A stretch of DNA of 64,000 bases from Astropecten irregularis (lineage: Eukaryota > Echinodermata > Asteroidea > Paxillosida > Astropectinidae): contig OZ020259.1 in assembly GCA_963971285.1 (NCBI GenBank), positions 2,108,001 through 2,172,000 on the forward strand. Reading direction: 5' to 3'. Below are positions 63,901 through 64,000 of the stretch, piece after piece. The number at the start of each line of letters is the position of its first letter. The stretch's first letter is position 1. The notes under the pieces are model-generated. The model did no database searches. It was not told where the DNA came from and was given only the letters and a program-made list of their open reading frames with translations. The translations under genes and the position numbers were made by a program.

Positions 63901-64000
63901 AAGTTCAGTCAGTTTCCCTTGTGGCTATTTAATTATTATTTTAATTCTTTTTTGTATCTCACAGCTGGTTATCCTCACAACAATGAGAAGTGCGGGCCGA
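30898..64000 (+). CDS. Gel-forming secreted mucin (MUC2/MUC5/VWF family), 33 exons, 3' end outside window
   Basis: Seen: 33 exons joined by GT-AG junctions whose reading phase is continuous throughout, about 2,705 codons. Order: signal peptide; short basic/acidic propeptide with RFRR; D1 (VWD-C8-TIL-E); D2; D' (TIL'-E'); D3 (VWD-C8-TIL); Pro/Thr linker; D4-type VWD-C8-TIL; 41-residue tandem PTS repeats; then four CysD (WxxW) domains separated by Thr/Pro/Glu-rich stretches, one with 26-residue repeats. Known of the family: secreted, stored in granules, disulfide-linked into multimers through D-domain cysteines and heavily O-glycosylated on PTS stretches to form mucus. Inferred: an epithelial or body-surface mucus component. 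Exons: 30898-30983, 34864-34904, 38728-38853, 40988-41530, 42190-42353, 43010-43166, 43665-43908, 44475-44521, 45115-45425, 45590-45734, 46242-46421, 47056-47223, 48036-48285, 49078-49365, 50019-50065, 50580-50774, 51452-51651, 52269-52376, 52725-53010, 53124-53338, 53912-54014, 54622-54857, 55182-55386, 55943-56081, 56555-56742, 57143-57319, 57988-58989, 59234-59707, 60199-60624, 61156-61352, 62014-62767, 62900-63277, 63965-64000+. The alternative (SCO-spondin, otogelin or zonadhesin) is less likely because those lack PTS-CysD alternation. Confidence 0.9.
31388..31640. mobile_element. GATCCTAGCAGGATC repeats, clustered, mucin intron 1
   Basis: Two plus-oriented TTTTCGATCCTAGCAGGATC copies (about 31,410 and 31,545) and a reversed GAGAAAGATCCTGCTGGGAT (about 31,608). 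Confidence 0.65.
32050..32362. mobile_element. GATCCTAGCAGGATC repeat, longest copy, mucin intron 1
   Basis: Begins CTGCAAACTGCTCATCAACC, contains inverted TCGAAACGTCATGCCCTC and CTGACGTTTCGATCCTAGCA, then the AAATGACAAGAGGACAAGAA body to about 32,362. Confidence 0.7.
32687..32989 (-). mobile_element. TTAAAGGT MITE, internally shortened, mucin intron 1
   Basis: Both TTAA ends and the GATCTTTTAAAAGATC hairpin are present, but about 70 bp of body is missing. Confidence 0.85.
33466..33714. mobile_element. CAGGCTCC inverted-repeat element, mucin intron 1
   Basis: CACGGAACAGAGGCTCAGG to CTGAGCCTAACCTCCGTTTT. Body nearly identical to the 8,491 copy. Confidence 0.8.
34001..34094. mobile_element. 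TTACGGTAACG element, partial, mucin intron 1
   Basis: GGTCCAATTTCATGGAACCC and GTTACCATTATATATAGC to GGATAGCGTTACCG. Confidence 0.55.
34095..34245 (-). mobile_element. TTAAAGGT MITE, fragment
   Basis: The body GTGGGCACCGTATGGGACTG to the right end ACGTATTACCTTTAA is present; the left half is lost. It abuts the TTACGGTAACG-type element at 34,001. Confidence 0.75.
34454..34610. mobile_element. CAACCATTGAAAAATTC inverted-repeat element, mucin intron 1
   Basis: TCAACCATTGAAAAATTCTT at the left mirrored by AGAATTTCTCAATGGTTGA at the right. The short open frame across it is not a gene. Confidence 0.65.
34864..34904 (+). CDS. Mucin exon 2: short mature N-terminus
   Basis: A 41-nt exon with acceptor CCCCACGCAG and donor GAAG|GTAAGG. 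It encodes [14 protein letters not shown] (about residues 29-42) and keeps phase between exons 1 and 3. No domain is recognised; the aromatic/His-rich stretch lies just after the predicted signal cleavage. Confidence 0.65.
34955..35127. mobile_element. One arm of the same foldback family, mucin intron 2
   Basis: AAAAGAACTTGACCTAGATT, GCATTCTCTCCTGCTTATTAG and GAGGAGTTATGTCTAC ... AAAGGTACTCATTTTT. The opposite arm is replaced by the TTTCGATCCTAGCAGGA element from 35,127. Confidence 0.75.
35127..35250. mobile_element. GATCCTAGCAGGATC inverted pair inside foldback arm
   Basis: GACGCGTTTCGATCCTAGCA and ATAGGATCGAAACTCCAGG flank ATCGAAGGCTAAAAATGAC / AAGCCTTCGATAAAG. It sits at the broken edge of the 34,955 foldback arm. 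Confidence 0.7.
36146..36506 (-). mobile_element. TTAAAGGT MITE, inverted copy, mucin intron 2
   Basis: TAGTTAGTATCATACTTTGG at the left, GACATTGCCTTTAA at the right, and the complete GATCTTTTAAAAGATC hairpin. Confidence 0.82.
36791..37018. mobile_element. Related inverted-repeat element (GGCTTGAGG type)
   Basis: TAGGGTATTTTGCGAAATAAGG left, CCTCATTTCATAAAGGCCCA right, with GGCTTGAGGTTAGGCTTGGG mirrored by CCCATATCTAGCCTCAAGCC. The inner body ATGAAGTGATTGCG/CGCCATGTATG is different. Confidence 0.72.
37475..37647. mobile_element. GATCCTAGCAGGATC inverted pair, mucin intron 2
   Basis: CTTGGAGTTGGGAGGGCCTG at the left mirrored by CAGGCCCTCCTAACTCCAAG at the right, with GAGAAAGATCCTGCGAGGATCGAAACG between. 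Confidence 0.72.
38266..38632 (+). mobile_element. TTAAAGGT MITE, diverged subfamily, mucin intron 2
   Basis: The body GGCATTCACACTTTGTCTGA and hairpin GATCTTACCCCGAGATC match the 23,832 copy in reverse. Ends just before the exon 3 acceptor region. Confidence 0.75.
38693..38720. repeat. (TTTG)7 microsatellite in the exon 3 acceptor
   Basis: Seven perfect TTTG units run directly into TTTACAG and exon 3, so the repeat serves as the pyrimidine-rich tract. Confidence 0.92.
38728..38853 (+). CDS. Mucin exon 3: propeptide-like segment with furin-type site
   Basis: Encodes about residues 43-84, rich in basic residues, ending [14 protein letters not shown] followed by Asp fits the furin consensus R-X-R/K-R. 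The acceptor tract is an unusual (TTTG)7 microsatellite followed by TTTACAG. The donor is CTAT|GTAAGT. It joins exon 4 in phase just before VWD1, so it could be a cleaved pro-segment (inference). Confidence 0.7.
39170..39553. mobile_element. Sister MITE family with TTAAAGG termini
   Basis: Ends TTAAAGGCATTGCATACGTT and AACGTATGCAATCCCTTTAA are inverted repeats that resemble, but differ from, the TTAAAGGT family. The interior is unrelated and has its own hairpin GAGAAGCGTTATGGCCGTAA / TTACGGCCATAACGCTTCTC near 39,345-39,375. 384 bp in mucin intron 3. Confidence 0.85.
40251..40335 (+). mobile_element. GATCCTAGCAGGATC repeat, worn 5' part, mucin intron 3
   Basis: AATACAAGTAATAAATTGCTGC, AACTGTCCATCAATCAGAAT and CACAATGCTTAAAGATTTCG match the family's 5' part only. 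Confidence 0.5.
40513..40759. mobile_element. TTAGCA-variant MITE, mucin intron 3
   Basis: GGGGCCAATTTCATAGAGCG at the left and AGCAGTTCTATGAATTTGGT at the right. Body in the opposite orientation to the 27,741 copy. Confidence 0.82.
40988..41530 (+). CDS. Mucin exon 4: complete VWD1 domain
   Basis: A single 543-nt exon holds a whole VWD domain (residues about 85-265): [11 protein letters not shown] at the start, two early Cys, the [10 protein letters not shown] motif near the end and a terminal F-G-L-S-W-K. Known: the CGLCG (CXXC) motif of D1 is implicated in disulfide shuffling during VWF/mucin assembly. Acceptor TTGTTTCAG, donor GACG|GTACAG. The three other VWD domains in this gene are split by introns. 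Confidence 0.93.
41941..42068. mobile_element. GGGGTCGATTTCACGAA mini-MITE, mucin intron 4
   Basis: CAGGGGTCGATTTCACGAAA to GGTGAACTCGACCCAGG; inner CGATCGATCGTAACTCGAGG. Confidence 0.85.
42190..42353 (+). CDS. Mucin exon 5: C8 domain 1, N-terminal half
   Basis: Acceptor TGTTCAG, donor TCG|GTGAGA, phase 0 at the 3' end. Encodes G-C-E-D-I-P ... [14 protein letters not shown] (residues about 266-320), following VWD1 as C8 domains do. The cysteine pattern continues in exon 6. Confidence 0.85.
42437..42565. mobile_element. GGGGTCGATTTCACGAA mini-MITE, mucin intron 5
   Basis: CTGGAGTCGATTTCACGAAG to GGTGAAATCGACCCCTGG. Only about 370 bp from the previous copy, with exon 5 between. Confidence 0.85.
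43010..43166 (+). CDS. Mucin exon 6: C8 domain 1, C-terminal half
   Basis: Acceptor CGTCTCTAG, donor TGTC|GTGAGT. Encodes [18 protein letters not shown] ... Y-A-Q-E-C-A-R-F-G ... W-R-S-P-E-S-C (residues 321-372), the standard C8 ending with the A-Y-A-x-x-C and W-R motifs. Confidence 0.9.
43430..43640. repeat. Intronic imperfect duplication, ~114 bp
   Basis: ACCTTACCTCTGGCCTACCCC at about 43,453 and ACCTTACCTCTGGTCTACCCC at about 43,567, each followed by CAACTATCA[AG]CGGTTTAT-like text. C/T-rich and upstream of the exon 7 acceptor. Confidence 0.75.
43665..43908 (+). CDS. Mucin exon 7: TIL domain 1 and start of E1
   Basis: Encodes a trypsin-inhibitor-like cysteine-rich domain: [16 protein letters not shown] ... 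C-I-E-G-C-R-C-P ... [11 protein letters not shown], then the start of an E module. Residues about 373-453. Acceptor CTACCAG, donor CAATG|GTAAGC, splitting a Cys codon shared with exon 8. Confidence 0.9.
44475..44521 (+). CDS. Mucin exon 8: E1 module end
   Basis: A 47-nt mini-exon encoding [16 protein letters not shown], the typical end of the VWF/mucin E (VWC-like) module. Acceptor TTCTTAG, donor GAAA|GTAAGT. An identically sized and placed mini-exon (50,019-50,065) closes D', showing the duplicated gene structure of D assemblies. Confidence 0.88.
44945..45010 (+). mobile_element. TTGATAAAGGCT / GAAACGTC hammerhead-like remnant, mucin intron 8
   Basis: CTTGATAAA, stem GGCT/AGCC with loop AGCAGTCTGC, then GAAACGTC at 44,983-44,990. 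Confidence 0.45.
45115..45425 (+). CDS. Mucin exon 9: VWD2 first part
   Basis: Encodes [14 protein letters not shown] ... [15 protein letters not shown] ... [13 protein letters not shown] (residues about 470-573), the first part of VWD2. Acceptor TTCGACAG. The donor is ambiguous: ACG|GTGGTA (45425) or three bases on, GTG|GTACTA (45428). Both keep phase 0 and differ by one Val. Confidence 0.88.
45590..45734 (+). CDS. Mucin exon 10: VWD2 second part with CGLCG
   Basis: Encodes [13 protein letters not shown] ... [19 protein letters not shown] (residues about 574-621). The CXXC of CGLCG is intact, as in VWD1. Acceptor CATCTCTTAG, donor GATG|GTGAGA. Confidence 0.9.
45912..46026. mobile_element. 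Second head-to-head palindromic family A SINE (intron)
   Basis: The left arm (TTGAAAAG...GGATTCGAACC...GACCTCCGG) and right arm (CCGGAGGTC...GGTTCGAATC...TTTACTTTTCAA) are inverted copies of the SINE A 3' half around GTACCGTACC. Same layout as 10,563-10,689 but with different sequence details. Lies in the mucin intron after exon 10. Confidence 0.85.
46242..46421 (+). CDS. Mucin exon 11: VWD2 end and C8-2 start
   Basis: Encodes [15 protein letters not shown], the last VWD strand, then D-A-C-P-D ... V-C-E-L-F-S ... E-H-C-N-K-L opening C8-2 (residues about 622-681). Acceptor CGACCAG, donor CAGG|GTAGGT. Confidence 0.88.
47056..47223 (+). CDS. Mucin exon 12: C8 domain 2, C-terminal half
   Basis: Encodes [24 protein letters not shown] ... 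[11 protein letters not shown] ... G-W-R-K-V-V-P-E-C (residues about 682-737). Acceptor TTTTTTTCCAG, donor TGTG|GTAGGT. Confidence 0.9.
47269..47508. mobile_element. TTAGTCCACAACT MITE, mucin intron 12
   Basis: TTTAGTCCACAACTCGGGC left, GTTGTGGACTAA right, with the internal perfect hairpin AGGTGAGTTAGTTTAAAACT / AGTTTTAAACTAACTCACCT near 47,332-47,362. Confidence 0.82.
47572..47769. mobile_element. ATCGCAAATAG inverted-repeat element, mucin intron 12
   Basis: GATCGCAAATAGTA at the left, TTGCTATTTGCGATA at the right, with an inner CATTGTGGGATACAT / GTGCATCCCACAATT pair. 198 bp. Confidence 0.75.
48036..48285 (+). CDS. Mucin exon 13: TIL domain 2 and start of E2
   Basis: Encodes [21 protein letters not shown] ... 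[13 protein letters not shown] ... S-D-Q-C-L-C-Y-D, then the E2 start (residues about 738-820). Acceptor CTGCCTAG, donor ACATG|GTGGGT, splitting a Cys codon as in exon 7. Confidence 0.9.
48295..48440. repeat. G/T-rich degenerate GGGTTGAGGT repeat
   Basis: GTGGGTTGAAGTGGGTTGAG-type words repeat irregularly just after the exon 13 donor. Confidence 0.6.
48560..48705. mobile_element. GGGGTCGATTTCACGAA mini-MITE, mucin intron 13
   Basis: CCAGAGGTAAGTTTCATGAA to GTGAAATCGACCCTTGG; inner TATCGATCATAACTCGAG. Confidence 0.8.
49078..49365 (+). CDS. Mucin exon 14: E2 end and D' TIL' domain
   Basis: Starts with the E2 end ([14 protein letters not shown]) and passes without a linker into TIL' ([10 protein letters not shown] ... 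[11 protein letters not shown] ... C-V-T-K-A-E-C-P-C), then the E' start. Residues about 821-916. This is the D2/D' boundary. In VWF the propeptide is cut here; no furin motif is seen here in this protein. Acceptor TTCATCAG, donor ATATG|GTAAGA. Confidence 0.9.
49422..49661. mobile_element. TTAAGCA MITE, mucin intron 14
   Basis: GGGGCCAATTTCATGGAGCT left end, TTAAGCAGCTCTATGAAATT right end; complete. Confidence 0.85.
49664..49872. mobile_element. GGGCCCAATTTTATGG / CTGCTTATCGTAAAAG element, mucin intron 14
   Basis: CCGATATCATGGCTCTGCTT at the left and AGTAGAGCCATAAAATTGGGCC at the right as inverted ends; internal CGCTTA repeats. Directly follows the TTAAGCA MITE. Confidence 0.65.
50019..50065 (+). 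CDS. Mucin exon 15: E' module end
   Basis: A 47-nt mini-exon encoding [16 protein letters not shown], closing D'. Same size, phases and position as exon 8. Acceptor GTCCACAG, donor CCCAG|GTAAGG. Confidence 0.88.
50580..50774 (+). CDS. Mucin exon 16: VWD3 first part
   Basis: Encodes [29 protein letters not shown] ... [15 protein letters not shown] (residues about 933-997), the first half of VWD3. Acceptor TTTCCATAG, donor ATAG|GTAATA. Confidence 0.9.
50831..50970. mobile_element. CAGGCTCC element, truncated, mucin intron 16
   Basis: AAGGGCCTTTTCCAAATCTC, then the body in reverse (ACCAGAGAATCTACTTCCG). The right end is missing. Confidence 0.7.
51094..51318. mobile_element. CAGGCTCC element with clear terminal repeats, mucin intron 16
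   Basis: AAGGCCCTTTTCCAAACCTC at the left and GAGATTTGGAAAAGGGCCC at the right give the family's true terminal inverted repeats. Confidence 0.85.
51452..51651 (+). CDS. Mucin exon 17: VWD3 middle
   Basis: Encodes [16 protein letters not shown] ... [23 protein letters not shown] ... R-V-E-V-K-V (residues about 998-1064). Acceptor CCCACCTAG, donor CGG|GTGAGT, phase 0. Confidence 0.88.
51719..51915 (-). mobile_element. Near complete family A SINE in mucin intron
   Basis: On the minus strand, the 5' segment (AAATGATCCTTGGGGTGTGG, GGTTTCATAGCTTCTGACTG) is followed by GGATGGCTCAGTTGGTAGAG, CACCGGTTCAAATCCC and the TTTCTTTGTTCACTTTTCAA tail. Confirms the internal position of the tRNA-like unit. 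Confidence 0.82.
51970..52112. mobile_element. GGAGACTTTTGAGA MITE, diverged, mucin intron 17
   Basis: GGAAGACTTTTGAGACATTG left and AGCTCCAAAGTCTCCCATT right. The inner TGAGCATGTGCGCGTTATTG matches the 60,890 copy. Confidence 0.72.
52129..52226 (+). mobile_element. Diverged tRNA-like SINE in mucin intron
   Basis: GGGGTTGTGTAGTTTAGTCGG (A-box-like), GCAGGTTCACATCCC (B-box-like) and TTTTCTTTGTTCGCCTC. It ends close to the exon 18 acceptor. Confidence 0.6.
52269..52376 (+). CDS. Mucin exon 18: VWD3 end, GGLCG variant
   Basis: Encodes [18 protein letters not shown] ... D-F-G-N-S-W-K (residues about 1065-1100). The family motif here is normally CGLCG; the first Cys is replaced by Gly, unlike VWD1 and VWD2 of this protein. 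Acceptor TTTGACAG, donor AAG|GTAAAT, phase 0. Confidence 0.88.
52725..53010 (+). CDS. Mucin exon 19: complete C8 domain 3
   Basis: Encodes V-H-D-Y-C-G-K-P ... [14 protein letters not shown] ... [18 protein letters not shown] ... Y-A-Q-A-C (residues 1101-1195). It aligns by eye to VWF D3, where the Cys of SSCRILTS and of CACFC form intersubunit disulfides. Both positions are Cys here (KKCGIINS and CECMC), which supports covalent multimerisation (inference). Donor TGTC|GTGAGT. Confidence 0.92.
53124..53338 (+). CDS. Mucin exon 20: TIL domain 3
   Basis: Encodes [20 protein letters not shown] ... [23 protein letters not shown], closing D3, then P-T-T-V-V-P-T leading into the linker (residues about 1196-1267). 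Acceptor TCTCGATAG, donor AAG|GTAACA, phase 0. Confidence 0.9.
53427..53722 (-). mobile_element. TTAAAGGT MITE, worn copy, mucin intron
   Basis: TTAAATGTACTATCATACTT at the left and recognisable body to GCCCATGAATCTT. The right terminus is lost. Confidence 0.7.
53912..54014 (+). CDS. Mucin exon 21: short Pro/Thr linker
   Basis: Encodes [24 protein letters not shown] ending T-T-P-E-D-T (residues about 1268-1301), a small O-glycosylation-prone linker between D3 and the D4-type block. Acceptor GTCCTGTAG, donor ACAT|GTGAGA. Confidence 0.82.
54079..54315. repeat. Intronic minisatellite, 20-bp unit
   Basis: CCTGTTCTGACCTGACCCAA repeats about eight times between 54,147 and 54,310, with degenerate units on both sides to about 54,450. 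Lies in the intron between the linker exon and VWD4. Confidence 0.9.
54622..54857 (+). CDS. Mucin exon 22: VWD4 first part
   Basis: Encodes [29 protein letters not shown] ... [12 protein letters not shown] (residues about 1302-1380), a fourth VWD domain. Acceptor CTTGTTCAG, donor TTGGA|GTAAGT, phase 0. Confidence 0.9.
55182..55386 (+). CDS. Mucin exon 23: VWD4 second part
   Basis: Encodes [15 protein letters not shown] ... [10 protein letters not shown] ... [10 protein letters not shown] (residues about 1381-1448). T-E-G-L-C-G followed by N-C-G is the D4-type variant of the CGLCG motif known from C-terminal D4 domains. Acceptor CTCAAACAG, donor TGTG|GTAGGT. Confidence 0.88.
55780..55912. mobile_element. 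GGGGTCGATTTCACGAA mini-MITE, mucin intron 23
   Basis: CCTGGGGTCCAAACTCGAAA to CGTGAAATCGACCCCTGG. Ends about 30 bp before the exon 24 acceptor. Confidence 0.8.
55943..56081 (+). CDS. Mucin exon 24: VWD4/C8-4 junction
   Basis: Encodes [21 protein letters not shown] ... E-C-G-C-D-V ... V-I-E-W (residues about 1449-1494), resembling the D4 segment before C8. Acceptor CTTCTTGCAG. The donor GAGTG|GTTCGT is weak (T at +3) but is the only one that keeps phase with the next exon. Confidence 0.78.
56158..56330 (-). mobile_element. Two degenerate tRNA-like SINE heads
   Basis: The minus strand shows GGGCTAGATAGCTCAGATGG, and further 5' GGGGCTTAATAGTTCAGATG plus the GGCTTCTGACTGGCACC segment of family A. 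Apparently one element partly duplicated. Confidence 0.5.
56555..56742 (+). CDS. Mucin exon 25: C8 domain 4
   Basis: Encodes [14 protein letters not shown] ... [11 protein letters not shown] ... [12 protein letters not shown] ... [10 protein letters not shown] (residues about 1495-1557), a C8 domain. Acceptor CTGCACAG, donor TGCC|GTGAGT. Confidence 0.9.
56750..57050 (-). mobile_element. CTGAGGAAGGCCAGAGGAAACGTC repeat, mucin intron 25
   Basis: The minus strand contains CTGAGGA, a GGCC core and GAAACGTCAAGAT (about 56,938-56,968), bracketed by GGTCCTGAGAAGCAC and related GTGGTCCTGGGAAGAACC. A related worn stretch is at 57,785-57,910. Confidence 0.45.
57143..57319 (+). CDS. Mucin exon 26: TIL-like domain 4
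   Basis: Encodes [26 protein letters not shown] ... S-G-C-F-C-D-E-G ... S-C-V-V-C (residues about 1558-1616), a cysteine-rich TIL-like segment closing the D4-type block. Acceptor CCTTGCAG, donor TGTT|GTAAGT. Confidence 0.85.
57988..58989 (+). CDS. Mucin exon 27: PTS domain with 41-residue tandem repeats
   Basis: A 1,002-nt exon encoding about 334 residues almost wholly of Thr, Pro, Ser, Val and Glu, with no Cys. It holds six nearly identical 41-residue (123-bp) repeats (core [18 protein letters not shown]) plus degenerate flanks. Known: such PTS stretches are densely O-glycosylated and form the bottle-brush part of mucins. Acceptor TGTTTTCAG, donor ACAG|GTTAGT. The long antisense open frames over this exon are by-products of the repeat. 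Confidence 0.9.
58080..58900 (+). repeat. Coding minisatellite, 123-bp unit, six copies plus partial
   Basis: Spacing between successive ACCCGCATCC sites is exactly 123 bp. Copies differ at only a few bases (CAGCTG/CAAGCA, CCGCAG/CCCCAT, GCGACA/GAGACA), so they are recently homogenised. Length is a multiple of three, so copy-number change preserves the reading frame. Confidence 0.92.
59234..59707 (+). CDS. Mucin exon 28: CysD (WxxW-type) domain 1 plus Thr-rich tail
   Basis: One exon encodes a full Cys[19 protein letters not shown] ... [15 protein letters not shown] ... [12 protein letters not shown] ... [11 protein letters not shown] ... H-C-G-S, then a Thr/Ser/Pro/Glu tail. The eponymous motif is W-S-Q-Y: the second Trp is Tyr. 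Residues about 1951-2108. Acceptor CTTCCTAG, donor ACAG|GTTTGT. Confidence 0.9.
60199..60624 (+). CDS. Mucin exon 29: CysD domain 2 plus Thr/Pro tail
   Basis: Encodes [18 protein letters not shown] ... [14 protein letters not shown] ... [12 protein letters not shown] ... Y-A-V-R-F-L-C-C ... S-C-G-S and a short P-T-T-T-rich tail (residues about 2109-2250). Motif W-T-N-Y, again Tyr for the second Trp. Acceptor AAATCAG, donor ACTG|GTATGT. Confidence 0.9.
60890..61033. mobile_element. GGAGACTTTTGAGAAC MITE, mucin intron 29
   Basis: TTGGAGACTTTTGAGAACCG and CAAGTCAACAGCGCACGCGC at the left mirror GCGTGTGCGCTGTTGACTTG and AGTTCTCAAAAGTCTCC at the right. Confidence 0.85.
61156..61352 (+). CDS. Mucin exon 30: CysD domain 3, first half
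   Basis: Encodes [18 protein letters not shown] ... [27 protein letters not shown] (residues about 2251-2316). The WxxW motif is intact (W-S-P-W), a C-mannosylation consensus. Unlike CysD 1, 2 and 4 this domain is split by a phase-0 intron. Acceptor TGACGTAG, donor CAG|GTAATT. Confidence 0.88.
62014..62767 (+). CDS. Mucin exon 31: CysD 3 second half and 26-residue repeat PTS
   Basis: Begins [14 protein letters not shown] ... [12 protein letters not shown] ... I-P-C-P-G, completing CysD 3, then about 200 residues of tandem repeats with core [19 protein letters not shown]. Compared with exon 27 this stretch has far more Lys and Glu. Residues about 2317-2567. Acceptor TATCTGTAG, donor ACAC|GTGAGT. 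Confidence 0.9.
62149..62767 (+). repeat. Coding minisatellite, 78-bp unit with 42-bp extensions
   Basis: Five adjacent 26-residue (78-bp) units ending S-T-T-P-E-E-P are followed by two further units, each preceded by a 14-residue spacer ([14 protein letters not shown] type). Units are nearly identical in DNA, indicating recent expansion. Confidence 0.9.
62900..63277 (+). CDS. Mucin exon 32: CysD domain 4 plus tail
   Basis: Encodes [18 protein letters not shown] ... [14 protein letters not shown] ... [13 protein letters not shown] ... [11 protein letters not shown] ... G-C-P-T-T-P (residues about 2568-2693). WxxW intact (W-L-P-W). Acceptor TTTTTTGCAG, donor ACAA|GTGAGT. Confidence 0.9.
63658..63845 (-). 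mobile_element. Near complete family A SINE in last intron
   Basis: On the minus strand: AATGATCCTTGGGATATATAG, TTCATGACTTCTGACTGCC, GGGCTGGATAGCTCAGTTGG and GCCGGTTCGAATCCCGCTCC. The T/C-rich tail is shortened. Confidence 0.78.
63861..63908 (+). mobile_element. Family A SINE fragment
   Basis: CAGTATTCAGGAGGTCGCTGG with GGTTCGAATCCACCTCCAGT, the anticodon-to-B-box part, in plus orientation 20 bp from the minus copy just upstream. Confidence 0.6.
63965..64000 (+). CDS. Mucin exon 33 (cut by window edge)
   Basis: Acceptor TATCTCACAG, then in phase [12 protein letters not shown] before the window ends. A Cys after a PTS tail suggests the start of another cysteine-rich module. Too short to classify. 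Confidence 0.65.
   Translation, partial: MVILTTMRSAGR

Overview
This is a repeat-rich, AT-leaning animal genomic window dominated by one long multi-exon gene on the + strand. The window holds the first 33 coding exons (30,898 to the right edge, about 2,705 codons) of a secreted gel-forming mucin of the MUC2/MUC5/VWF family. The 3' end lies beyond the window. The small, phase-consistent exons, the mucin architecture, tRNA-derived SINEs with deuterostome-type 3' tails and the dense short inverted-repeat transposons suggest a marine invertebrate deuterostome. I favour an echinoderm (sea star or sea cucumber type), but the sequence alone does not prove the species.

Layout. 1-30,700 is mostly gene-free: one candidate exon of an unknown gene (12,013-12,182), one LINE reverse-transcriptase tail (25,885-26,217), and many mobile-element copies. 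30,898-30,983 encodes the mucin signal peptide. Two short exons follow, ending in a furin-like RFRR site. Then come D1 (VWD-C8-TIL-E, 40,988-44,521), D2 (45,115-49,1xx), D' (in 49,078-50,065), D3 (50,580-53,338), a short Pro/Thr linker (53,912-54,014) and a D4-type VWD-C8-TIL block (54,622-57,319). After that, Pro/Thr/Ser-rich repeat exons alternate with four cysteine-rich CysD (WxxW) domains (57,988-63,277), and the start of a further exon is cut by the window edge.

The protein logic is that of a polymeric mucus protein. The D1-D2-D'-D3 N-terminus normally drives pH- and calcium-dependent packing and disulfide-linked multimerisation. The PTS exons carry O-glycans, and the CysD domains cross-link or space the glycosylated stretches. 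Placing a D4-like assembly directly after D3 and before the PTS/CysD region differs from vertebrate gel-forming mucins, where D4 follows the PTS region.

The introns and upstream DNA are a museum of non-autonomous elements. They include about a dozen copies of a ~370-bp MITE with TTAAAGGT termini and a central GATC-type hairpin, at least five other MITE families, tRNA-like SINEs (two rearranged into perfect head-to-head palindromes), and several repeat families sharing a CTGAnGA / stem-loop / GAAAC core like the hammerhead ribozymes of Penelope-like elements. MITE ends carrying TGACGTCACGTG (CRE plus E-box) recur upstream.
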